Translations under genes and position numbers: made by a program | Assembly: GCA_011763485.2 (NCBI GenBank) | Contig: JAANSK020245943.1 | Span: forward strand, 1-23,731 | From: Isoetes engelmannii | Taxonomy: Eukaryota; Streptophyta; Lycopodiopsida; Isoetales; Isoetaceae | Direction: 5' to 3' | DNA length: 23,731 nt | Part shown: positions 11,041-20,094 of the stretch, in pieces | How positions within the stretch are numbered: the first letter of the stretch is position 1 | Layout: each line of letters starts with the position of its first letter | Notes under the pieces: generated by a model | The model's database searches: none | What the model was told of the DNA's origin: nothing | What the model saw: the letters and a program-made list of their open reading frames with translations, nothing else

Positions 11041-11575
11041 CACTTCTTCCTTATGGAGTCTGATTTCATATCAGAGTAGGTTTTAGGTACCCTACCTTTG
11101 CTGAGCAAACGAAAGAGTAGGTTCAATGAACTTTTCATGTTATCATTGATTTTGGGATACATTCTCAATTCATATCTTCTTCAATCTCTGCAAGATGTTT
11201 CTGGTCAGGGTTTAATAGCATGGTATTTAGCAGCAGGTGAGCATGGTAGATTGGTCAAATATTTCGTTTATATATTTTCTGTTCCCTTTTGGAGCAGGCA
11301 GTCAATTGGGTCGATATTTGGAGAAGATGCACTTCATTGTGTTCAAGATCTTGCTCACATGCATCAGGGGCGTGTTGTTTTCTTTGGTATGTTATTTCCC
11401 CTAGACTACCCTTTCTCCTTTCCCTCCACTTGGGTGATCTACATGTCATGAAATCATAGTATTGCAAGCAAATGTTTTTTGCTCTCCTGCTCTAGAATCA
11501 GACTTAGATTTTTTGGTATTGGATGATGAGGAGTTTCTTGCCCATTTCACAGAGGGAGAGTAAAACCTGGATGAA
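11041..11575 (+). other. exon-like segments of an unrecognised gene (uncertain)
   Basis: Several plus-strand stretches look spliced. An open stretch ends in QDVSGQGLIAWYLAA at 11222 before a GTGAGC donor. After an acceptor-like GGAGCAG near 11298 comes SIFGEDALHCVQDLAHMHQG, ending at a GTATGT donor near 11386. After a pyrimidine-rich acceptor near 11495 comes ESDLDFLVLDDEEFLAHF, ending in TAA at about 11562. Phases do not all join cleanly and I recognise no family. It may be a real small gene, a gene relic or coincidence. Downstream to 11958 nothing more is recognisable. Confidence 0.2.
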
Positions 11576-11958
11576 CAACGTTGGTATTTGGTCGGGAAAT
11601 ATTCCTGATTGTCCAAAAATCGGGAAAGATTTTTGCTATGATTTAGAATTTGGGTTTTTGTAGAATTTTTTCACCGGCGAGAAGAGGCGGTGCCAGATTT
11701 AGGCTTGAACAAAACATGTCGGCAAGCATGCCACGATTCAATTCAATGTACAGTAGTGGCTCTTGATTGTTTAAATGGCGTCGTGAATACATGGACAAGA
11801 GTTCTTGGAAGAGGAGCTTGGATTAAGCCATGTATAACAACCCAGCAAGCCAAGATCTATATAATGGGTTGGATGGGATAAAGTTTTGGTTAGCGAATTT
11901 TATGTGTCCAGGTTTTCTTCCTCCCTTTTTGAATGTTTCCGGCCCTTTGGTTTATTTG

Positions 11959-12422
11959 GGATTGATATGGAAGAGCGTATATATCGTCTGGAATGTGATT
12001 TTACCGGACAATTGAGGTGGTTAATCCGGACAAGCGGGGTGGTATTTGCGGACGTCTGGATGGGTAATCCAGACAAAACAGAGTGGGGTTTTATCGGACG
12101 TCTGGATTAACCAGTGGTTAATCCGGACAAAAACTAAGCGTAGAACTGCGCGGCGGGGTCGAAATTTTTGAACTGATGGTTCTTGCTGCTCCATGGGCGG
12201 CTTGATCTGGTTCAAAAAGCATCTCAATCCCTTTGTCTACCTCTTTAATGCTAGTTTGATGAAGAGAGGAAGAGATTTGAGGCAAAACAGAGCCGGGTGG
12301 ATCAAAAAAAGCCCAAAAACAGTTGGTTTTGGGCTTCAAACCGCGCAGTTCTTAATGGGCTGATAACGGATGTCCGGTAAAACCACATCCCAGACGATAT
12401 ATACGGCCTTCCGGATTGATAT
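11959..12422. mobile_element. 444-bp non-autonomous TIR element with 10-bp target duplication (Mutator-like)
   Basis: The element is 11969-12412. Its ends are 42-bp inverted repeats (11969-12010 and 12371-12412) matching at 38 of 42 positions and starting GGAAG. A perfect direct repeat GGATTGATAT flanks it at 11959-11968 and 12413-12422, as expected of a target-site duplication. A second inverted pair inside, AGAACTGCGCGG (12142-12153) and CCGCGCAGTTCT (12341-12352), extends the symmetry. The left subterminal part repeats GGTTAATCCGGACAA-type and CGGACGTCTGGAT-type motifs. There is no transposase. A 10-bp duplication fits the Mutator superfamily (9-11 bp); an 8-bp reading would also allow hAT or Merlin. 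The clean duplication suggests it is fairly young. Confidence 0.88.
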
Positions 12423-12506
12423 AGTTTGTCAAGGTTTCGTGAATAAAGTAGCTTGGCTAAACTTCTGTTGTGGCGTATCAGTTTGGAGGTGTTGGAGTTG
12501 GAGGTG

Positions 12507-12831
12507 TTGGAGTTGCAAGGTATAACTGGCAAAGACTTCTAATAACATGCCAAAATTTCTGTTGTACATATCTTGAAGTTGTTTGCAAGAATTGTGATAG
12601 CGATGTCAGATATGCTGTGCCAGATTAACCAGTTGGTCCTGATTCTTTTCATCATTTACTTGAGTTGGAGTTGCAAGGTATAACTGGCAAAGACTTATAA
12701 TAACATGTGCTAAATTTCTGTTGTACATCTTGAAGTAGACGATTGTTTGCAAGAACTGTAATAGTGATGTCTGATATGCTATGCTGCCAGATTAACCAGT
12801 TGGTCCTGATTCTTTTCATCGTTTACTTCAA
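12507..12831. repeat. 158-bp tandem duplication, two copies
   Basis: TTGGAGTTGCAAGGTATAAC starts at 12507 and again at 12665. The copies share blocks in the same order: GGCAAAGACTT, AATTTCTGTTGTACAT, GATATGCT, CAGATTAACCAGTTGGTCC, TTCTTTTCATC. They differ by about a tenth of positions plus small indels. A short GGTGTTGGAGTTGGA repeat precedes the first copy. It is non-coding and lies 85 bp beyond the Mutator-like element. Confidence 0.85.
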
Positions 12832-14162
12832 GCTGAGGTGGTTTGAGTAGTGATGAACAGCAGCCCTGTTTGTCTTGAACAACAGCGCTTTGTTTTGATG
12901 GAATCTTTTGTGTCTATGTATTTGATCCTGAAAACATGAGGTATGTCACTGTTTTCTCTTCTTTTGGGCTGGAGGATTCCATATAACTATACCATTTGAT
13001 GCTTATTTGCACAAACACATGCTTATCTTAAAGGTCTGGCCCTCTCCTTGGTTGCCTCTGCTACAACGAGTCTCAAGTCTGCTCTTAAGCAGGAGATGGA
13101 GTGAGCAAGTCTATGAGCAGATGTCCTGCTCATGGCAAAGCTTTCGGTGATTAGTCTAAGTCCTGTACGCTAGCTGTGCATTTTAATTTCAGACTGCTCA
13201 AAGACTCTTAATAGGTCTGGCTTTCACGAGTTCCAAATTCCTTCTGGGTGAACATGGTGCTAATCATGTAATTTAATCCATCACAAAAGCAGGGCTTGGC
13301 AATGATTTCTGCCAGTAAGGATACAGATCATGTCCTCATGTCAACTAGACATGCGCTAATCTATGCATGTATCTATTTTGCATGCAACATGGTATGCATT
13401 TAATAATTTTGATGCTATCTAATTAAACCCTAGACTGACATATTTTATCCATCTTCTTGAATCCAATCCAGGTGGGTATTTGTGTGCTACAGGCCGGAGT
13501 TCAGGCATGCCGCTAAAATATATTGTTCCAGAGGTCTGAGGTTTGACTTTTTGGTATGCAGCTTTCAATTTCGTTCTTGATTGCATTTACATCCTACTTT
13601 TTAACTATCATTGTGAATAGCAGAACATTGAGTTTGAAATTCTACTCGCCTACTCCAAGGAACGTATCTGAAGAGGGTTCTTCTCATGGACATGTCTTTT
13701 TTTTAAACATTTATCATCATCGTAGCATACCCATGCTTGGTGGAATGAAAGAATGGGCAGAACCTCCCGAGTGCATACATGGTTCTAATTGTGTTTGCTA
13801 CCTCTTTCTTTTTAAGACATGTCTATCCATTTTGTGATTTCTTCATATTTTTGAGGTGCCAGTAAAAGAGGTCAAGCAGGCAAGCTTGAGTGTGCTTACC
13901 GAACTACATTTCAATAAGCATGCTAGGTGTGTGGGGATGCTGGAAAACCTATATATTTATTGTTGTGTTCCAGCGATCTCACATTATTAGGTAATAAAAA
14001 ACTTTTTTGGGTTCTACATTTTGTTGAAGGCGCTTTATAGCAGCAAAGGAAATTTAGACTCCCGATTTTGGCTTCGATTTCACTAAACTACAAGCCGAAT
14101 GCCCTCGCGTGGTATTCGGTTCGCAAAATCCGTTTTCTTCCCGTGGAAAAATCCGGCACATG
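12832..14162. other. intergenic region, no recognised gene
   Basis: AT-rich with short open frames only. The longest plus frame (13556-13837) begins with a hydrophobic stretch but resembles no known family and has no supporting splice or promoter signal. Near the right edge a small hairpin (CCGAATGCC at 14095 with GGTATTCGG at 14111) may belong to the Merlin element. Confidence 0.4.
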
Positions 14163-14372
14163 GGGGTATTCGACCTGCTCAATCAACCATGCATAACTTG
14201 TAAGTCGAATACCCCATTTTGGAATGGGAGACCTTCCTTATTCGGCCCCTCCCCCTTACGTGTACATTATTATAAACCACGTCAGTAGCAATCTTTTTTC
14301 CACGGACGACGTTTTTTATTCAAATTTCTTGGACAAACATCTCATGTTTTAGACGAATGAATCTGAAACCAA

Positions 14373-14516
14373 CAGACCCGAAATACAGAAACTGTGTAAG
14401 TAGACTAGGGGTCCAGCAGACCAGACCTGAAACTGTCTAAGCATACCAGACCCTGTTCATGTAAAGCAAAAGAAGACAAGACCAGACCAAGCATGAAACA
14501 GTTTGAATAGCAGACC
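14373..14516. repeat. subterminal CAGACC repeat array in the Merlin element
   Basis: CAGACC occurs six times (14373, 14417, 14422, 14447, 14483, 14511), interleaved with three copies of a GAAACTGTCTAAG-like block. Such clustered short repeats next to a terminus often serve as transposase binding sites in DNA transposons. That role is inferred here. Confidence 0.6.
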
Positions 14517-14563
14517 AATACTGTGAACAAATTTAAAGAAAGAAAAAAACACCAAACATGGCT

Positions 14564-14569
14564 TTTTAT
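14564..14569 (-). promoter_or_regulatory. poly(A) signal candidate after the transposase
   Basis: AATAAA on the minus strand about 45 bases beyond the transposase stop at 14615. It is well placed for the element's transcript. Confidence 0.45.
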
Positions 14570-14614
14570 TGATTTCAATCTTGTTCTTGCTCAGGACCAT
14601 TCAAAACATTTTTA

Positions 14615-15524
14615 TTATACAATGCAACATGTGAGCAAAGAAATGTTAAATGCTTGATCTTTCTCATGAACAAAATATTTCCTCCACATATACTCCATAA
14701 AATAGGACTCATACAATGCTTTGCGCATGCCGTATCGAGGGAGAGATCTCTTTACAGCACCCCATGTTGATTCAATCTTGTTGGTTTGAACACCAGTTTC
14801 TGGGTCCCTGAAATGCAGGCTGTGCTTCACAGTGCAATGCTCGAACTGTAACTGTTGCAACCATTCTGAATCATACCCTCTCCAACAATCACTGTAAATA
14901 ATACTTCCAGGTGCTATGTACTTGTAAATAAGATCCACTAATGTTTCAGTTGTCCGATTTTCCACTGGCACTATGAACATCTTGTTAGATCCCCGCTCAA
15001 TGCCTTCAAATATCCACTGTCCCTCAACTCTTCTGCCTCTATTATATTTCCGCTTGCCAAACTTGCACTCATCTATTTCCACAATTTTTCCAGGACCACC
15101 AATCTGAACACTGCGTTCCTGAATAGCAATAGCGCAAATATCACGACAATAGTTATACCACCATTGCCTGATATGTACGAATGCCACATTCACTCATAGC
15201 TACATCCTGTGGCATTTTCACACTCCAACAATACATTACCCCCAACATTTGCGGGAATGTCAATTTGCTTCCATAGAACCAAGTACCTTTACGAATAGAA
15301 CAAGTGAAACTACAATGCTTACCTCTATATTTCCACTTCACTCTGTCTCTTGAGCCCTTTAAATTTCCTCGCAATTTCATAGTCTTCTAGCAATTCTCAC
15401 ACGCTCTTCTCCCTGGCAAGAAATCAACTTCTACACAAAGTGCAATTGCAGCTTCAGAACTGTGAGTCTTCTCTACTAATTGGGCAAAATTGGTGACATT
15501 CATGGGAGAATTTTGGAACTCCAT
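14615..15524 (-). pseudogene. Merlin-type DDE transposase, one stop and one frameshift
   Basis: Reading from a likely ATG at 15522-15524 (MEFQNSPMNVTNFAQLVE), the protein shows the usual Merlin/ISXO2-like layout. The SSEAAIALC helix is followed by a zinc-ribbon start (RACENC, then MKLRG), and then GTWFYGSKL and QMLGVMYCWS. The catalytic DDE domain has its first Asp in VEIDECKFGKRK, its second in IYSDCWRGYD and its Glu in TNKIESTWGAVKRSLPRYG. The triad is intact. Two lesions interrupt it: an in-frame TAG at 15387-15389 just after the first zinc cysteines, and a one-base frame change between about 15193 and 15153. The frame is otherwise clean, so decay is recent. The element might still be mobilised in trans if intact relatives exist. 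The open stretch upstream to 15773 shows no family similarity. Confidence 0.85.
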
Positions 15525-15873
15525 TGAGAAAGAAGGGTTCAAACTAGACCCAAACACCAAATTCTTGAATTGAAACCAAAAGTGTTGAATCATGTACATT
15601 TTTTTAGTCTTTATAAACTCGATTTTGGAAGTAGTGGAGGAATTATGGAGAAGTGGTTGAATTATTTCGCAGTTTGGATCAATTAGATTAGTTCTGTGTA
15701 GTTCAACGGATCGTAGTGAGTGGTATCGGATCATCGTAGTTTGTTGAATGGGTTCTCTGAAACACGTTAGCAATTAATTTCGCTGTTGGATAAATGTTCA
15801 TGGAAAACCGGCGGGGAAAAACTGACGGGAAGTTCTTTATCTAGTCCACGTGTAACAACAAGCCTACGTGGAC

Positions 15874-15902
15874 GGGGGTTGGGGGGGTGGGGGGGGGGGA
15901 GG
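15874..15902 (+). other. G-run capable of forming a quadruplex
   Basis: A stretch of almost pure G with single T, TT or A breaks, giving at least four long G-tracts. It sits at the inner edge of the right Merlin inverted repeat, next to a small hairpin (GTCCACGT at 15844, ACGTGGAC at 15866). The left arm has the C-rich counterpart, but much shorter. Confidence 0.6.
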
Positions 15903-16489
15903 CCGCAAATAAGGAAGGCTGAAATACTGCATGGAATTTTGGAAGTCGAATACGAGGAACCACAAAAAATCCGCTATATCAGATTATACGAACGCATTTC
16001 CCTCCGATTACAGCGGGCAAACCTTCTGATCGAGCAACACAAGTGTTTTTTTACAGGTTTTACTTAAGCTTCGATTCTCAGTCTATCATTTTTGTTTCGG
16101 TTACCAGTTAGTTGCTTAGAAAACTTTGGATTCAACGGGCAGATGATCAAGCCTTCGTCAAGCCCCAGTACAATCACAGGTATGGTTTTTACAGTTTTAG
16201 GTCTAAAAAAATGCATGTTTATGGTTTAGTTCTAACAAATAAACATGCTAATATGGATGTATGGGGTATGGCAGCATGCTAACATGGAAATCTCGCATGA
16301 TATATTCATCTCTTTCTCCTAAAGAGAAGAGACACTAAATCTCTTCACGAATGATCAAACACTAAATCTCTTCACAAAGTCCTGAAGAACAGAAAAGGGA
16401 CCGTAGTCCTGGAACCAAACATCAAAACATCAAACATTTATGCTATGTGCATGCTTACAGTTTACTATTATGTGTCTATGAATATCCCA

Positions 16490-17039
16490 GCCATGGATCG
16501 CGAGGCCACTGTTTACGAATGATCGCGGCCCCTCCCCTGTACACCGCCCATTTCCTTTGTAATCTGGTTTCCGGTACTTTACAGAGCTCCTCCCTTCAGC
16601 AACTCAACTGCACTAGCGTAAGGTCTTCCTGAACTGAGAAATTAGTATTCCGAAGATGGCTGCCATGCTGTAGCACGTGTAACCTGTCTTGGCGTGCCCG
16701 AAAGTGGACCAAAATATGGCGTGGCCGATCTGTCCGCTGAACGCCAACCCTGCAGGCTGTCTCAATGCGTGGGCATGAAATATGCATGGTATCTGTGAAG
16801 AAGTGCTCAGCCTCCTCAATATCTGATCCGCTGTTGGACTCAAGGAGTCCGACAATCCGCAAATTCAAGGTTTTGTCCTCCAAATTCGCATTACGCTTTG
16901 CATCCCCTGTATGGGGACCTTCTGAAGGGAATGCTAAACTGGAGGCCTCTGCCGGCTCCATCTGAATAGCAATCTCTGTATAGGATGGGACGACAGTCTG
17001 AGTGGCTGCGTCCACAACTTCTCTAACCAGAGGAAGCAT
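16490..17039 (-). pseudogene. LINE ORF1p-like fragment (L1 RRM/C-terminal type)
   Basis: A minus-strand frame with the layout of L1-type ORF1p: an RRM-like start LNLRIVGLLESNSGSDIEE, a HISCPRIETACRVGVQ segment, RPRHILVHFRARQDRLHVLQ, and an EDLT motif near the end. After an in-frame stop at 16596-16598 the same frame carries on with REEL and a KWAVYRGGAAIIRKQ-like tail, as expected just after EDLT, so the stop is a lesion. No endonuclease or reverse transcriptase follows, so this is a detached piece. I assign it from motif order. A different RNA-binding protein relic is possible. Confidence 0.55.
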
Positions 17040-19170
17040 AAGGCATTCTTTGTCATTTGTAATAAAAGGTTATGTACACCTATGCCAATATAGAAATATT
17101 GTAGACCTTAGGTGACGCTGGATAACACGACAAAACAACCTTCTAGATCTTGAGTTTAAAAAAAAAGGAAAAAAAAAAGGGAGGAGGAATTAGCAAGAGG
17201 TTATTGCTTAAGCTTTATGTACATCTATTGGTAGCAAGCCTGAGCAAGTTTCACTTGGCTATTATGCCACAACAAGAGGGGCAATAGACCACCTCCACTT
17301 TGATTTGTGTTTCCTATTCATCATAAAAGATGCAACATCCTTAAAATGTTTTTGAGACATGTATGCACAACTTAATCTATTTGGCATTGTTATCCGTTAT
17401 GATTAGGGCCTACTTGAGAAAGGCTATAACAGAGCAGCGCATAATGGATAACAATATGCTGACCAGCTGAGTGGTTTGCTTGGCCAGCTTAAAAAATCAA
17501 TTTTGTATAGATCATTGAGACTCTAGTGAAGCATCATATTTGATTAGTTACTTTAGTGTGCATTTAATAAGCCGTAATAAGGTTGTGCTCTATTGGGTCT
17601 AAATAACTTGGCTTAAAACCGTAATAGTGGAGTTCGTAATGTCTAGTGTTTGTTATGAATCAAAACCCTGGATTAAAAGTTAAACCTATTTTAATAAAGT
17701 ATGGGATCTTACAAAAGGTGCCCTCCTTAAGGATAACCCAAATGTGTTTGTCACAATATGTAGCTAATAAATACAAGCTATAAACTTCTATGTCCAAAAT
17801 AGGGGGTAAATATCAAACCCTTTTGAGGGTTCTTGCAATGAGCACCCTTCCCTAACCATACCCCAATGTTGTTTCATACTATGGTTAAATCCCATGGCTC
17901 TATCTGAATGTATGATGTACGCATACCTTAAAAAGGGACTTGCAATTGTATTAGCTACGGAGCAAGAATGAGACAAGAGATTTTCACATCACAAATTTAA
18001 AATATCTAACTCCCATTCTAAATTCTAAAGTGCCTATGTTTTGGATACTCCAAATTGCTTTGAAAGTCATCCATGAAAATGAAGAACAAACCAAGACAAC
18101 GAGGTACCTTAGATATGTGTCCACTTTATCAAAGCTAGAAATGCATAGCCACAATTTTGAAGCCTAGCATTAACATTGTTATTTAGCATTCATGATTTGT
18201 TTTGCATGCTTTTCTTTGAGAAATAAGCTTGAAACAAATAGCATTAGAAATTTCTATTCTATTTGCCATGCCAATCATAATGCACCATCAAACATAGAAT
18301 TAGCTACTCTATTATTGGTTATCTATGATTGGAGGAGATTAAGGGATAAGATGATGCTAATCTTATTCTAGTGTATTACAGGAGCCAGAGCCATGCAATG
18401 GACGGTCTGATGGTGCCCTAATGTCATATCACGAGAAGCAACGACATCCAAATCACCTACTAACTCATGCAACGTAGAGAAAACTTTTACCTCAACTTTC
18501 AAATGCGGAGAAATTCCTAATCTCATCCGTCCAATTAGAATATCTCAATAATATTCAATCAACCCACCTCTCCAAGGGTTTGCCCTTCGGGCAACCCAGA
18601 AACCAAAAAACTTAGAAATGGTACAAAGAGAAATACGAACAAATTTTCACCTCTAGATAAAGATCAAACAATGTTTTCATTTCACCTTTAGAAAAAGATC
18701 AAACAATTGTAGCTATTGGATTGTCATAGACGCCAAGAATATGCAAAAACCAACCTTCTATTTAAAGAATGGTCCCCTTAACATGAGCAATTCAATAATG
18801 GATTTCTCTATTCATTACAATATTGTCACAAAAAAATCATTTTTATGAAATGAAAAATTAAATCTAAATTAAACCAAAGTTGGAAGCAAACAGAGTAGAA
18901 ATGAAGATTATATGGTTGCTTGTTCTGATTTGAGTGATTTAGCACGACCTTATATGCCTCTATTGCTTGGCATAAGAAAATATATATAATACTCAGATAC
19001 CTTCAAAATTCCATTGTTGTTCAAACGCTTATTCTAGTCCATTAGTATTGTTTGAATGCTCTATCCTTGCTCTTGCACTTAGAAACTATCATTTTCACGT
19101 TAATCCGTTGATTTGGTAATGCTCCACTCAAGGAAAGTGGTGATTTAACAAACAGAAGTTGCAATTATAA
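17040..19170. other. AT-rich gene-free stretch
   Basis: No open frame above about 60 codons and no domain on either strand. Small structures only: a stem-loop (17386-17401 with 17439-17455, one mismatch), a 35-bp period direct repeat around 18643-18708 (TTTCACC and AAAGATCAAACAAT blocks), and a tight GC hairpin at 18576-18597. It looks like old, unrecognisable repeat DNA. Confidence 0.45.
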
Positions 19171-19189
19171 AAGATAAATGATTCTTTTA

Positions 19190-19365
19190 AGGTTGAAAAT
19201 TTTATTATCAGGAACGGCGCTCCCAAAATTGGGAACGATGTTTTTAGAGACGCTTCACATGTTGGAGACGCCCGGCTTGATGTCCGGCTTGGTTTTGAGC
19301 TGCTGGGGTTGGAACTGGTTCAGCAGTTCGAGAAGGAGCGGCTCAGACGGTTTGCGTCCGTCTAA
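19190..19365. other. GC-richer coding-like patch, open on both strands
   Basis: Within AT-rich DNA this patch gives a plus-strand reading ending RLDVRLGFELLGLELVQQF then a stop. A minus-strand reading contains EPLLLELLNQFQPQQLKTKP and PDIKPGVSN, and G/C dominates its third codon positions. The second property favours the minus strand as the once-coding one. I recognise no family; probably a gene fragment. Confidence 0.25.
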
Positions 19366-19956
19366 ATTGTTTCATGTGAATGCCGTTAATGTAGCATGTG
19401 AGGCGTTCGTTAGTAACACCCACAGTTAGAACGTATCTTCAAGTTCCGAGAACGTTTATGTGTTGGGAATGCGTTTGAGAACAACGGGACAGAGTTTGGA
19501 ATGGGATAACTATGCGTTAAACGTGAGCATTAACATGTAATCATGAGAATATACTGTGTGGCGACACTCCAAGAGATAGTTTTGGCACATTTGAAAAGAA
19601 ATGCTGGTAAAGCTGAGGAATAGAAGTGTTGGTGGGGCAATGCATATCTTTGGACAAGTTTAGCTAGAGAAGAGGAGAAGATACAATTGAATAGCAAGCA
19701 AGTGGTTGGTGGGTAAGGGCTAGTATGCAAAAAATGAGAGGAGCCAGCTCACGAGCAATTGTCTTGGACATGAAGCATCAACTTGAATCATGAAACGGTT
19801 GAAGACGCGGGGCTCTTTAAATGCAAACCCTTAATAACCTTAAAAACCCCATTCATACATTTTGGCCTAACTTAACTAACCGTTCCAACGGCAGTGGGAA
19901 AGGGGGTTTAGTAAATAAGAAAAAATATTTTTCGGGCAATTTGGTAGTTTTCCTAG

Positions 19957-19964
19957 TATATAAA
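19957..19964 (+). promoter_or_regulatory. TATA box of the LRX-like gene
   Basis: TATATAAA lies 138 bases before the start codon at 20095, which would place transcription start near 19985-19995 and give a 5' UTR of about 100 bases. No other good TATA motif lies nearby. Confidence 0.65.
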
Positions 19965-20002
19965 TCAAAACAACGAAGACGAATTGTCAGCAGGCCTACA
20001 AA

Positions 20003-20035
20003 ATGGCCGCCAGCGCCATTATTTTGCATACATAA
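20003..20035 (+). CDS. short upstream ORF (10 codons) in the LRX-like 5' UTR
   Basis: ATG with A at -3 and G at +4 opens a ten-codon frame, MAASAIILHT, ending in TAA at 20033-20035, 59 bases before the main start. The start context is good for plants, so it could lower translation of the main frame. It counts only if transcription starts before 20003, which the TATA position allows. Confidence 0.45.
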   Translation: MAASAIILHT

Positions 20036-20094
20036 ATTCTTCGCTTTTCAACAGAATTGGCCCATCCGTCCTGCGCATAGCAGAAGCAGAAAAA

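Larger units (their letters stand above)
14163..15953 (-). mobile_element. Merlin (IS1016-like) DNA transposon, nearly whole but broken
   Basis: About 1.8 kb, carrying a DDE transposase of the Merlin/IS1595 type on the minus strand. The two flanks are related as imperfect inverted repeats. The left end (from GTATTCGAC at 14166 through CCATGCA to CCTTCCTTATT and CGGCCCCTCCCCC at 14255) corresponds to the reverse complement of 15953-15891, in the same block order; the left arm carries about 30 extra bases. Outer limits are approximate and no 8-9 bp target duplication was identified. The left arm also contains a perfect 12-bp hairpin (GGGGTATTCGAC at 14163, GTCGAATACCCC at 14204). Confidence 0.75.

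Noticed and set aside
10869-11168. 99-codon minus-strand frame
   Set aside because: Open but without any recognisable motif or splice support; the plus strand in the same place looks slightly more exon-like, though that is weak too.
13556-13837. 93-codon plus frame with a hydrophobic start as a secreted peptide gene
   Set aside because: The start is not ATG-supported by context, there is no promoter motif, and the composition is that of the surrounding AT-rich DNA.
15786-16067. 93-codon plus-strand frame over the right Merlin inverted repeat
   Set aside because: It starts at a TTG, runs through the G-run and TIR, and resembles no protein. It is a by-product of the repeat sequence.
19984-20094. 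N-terminal extension of the LRX-like frame
   Set aside because: The extension begins at TTG, lies at or before the expected transcription start, and would bury the clear signal peptide that begins at 20095.
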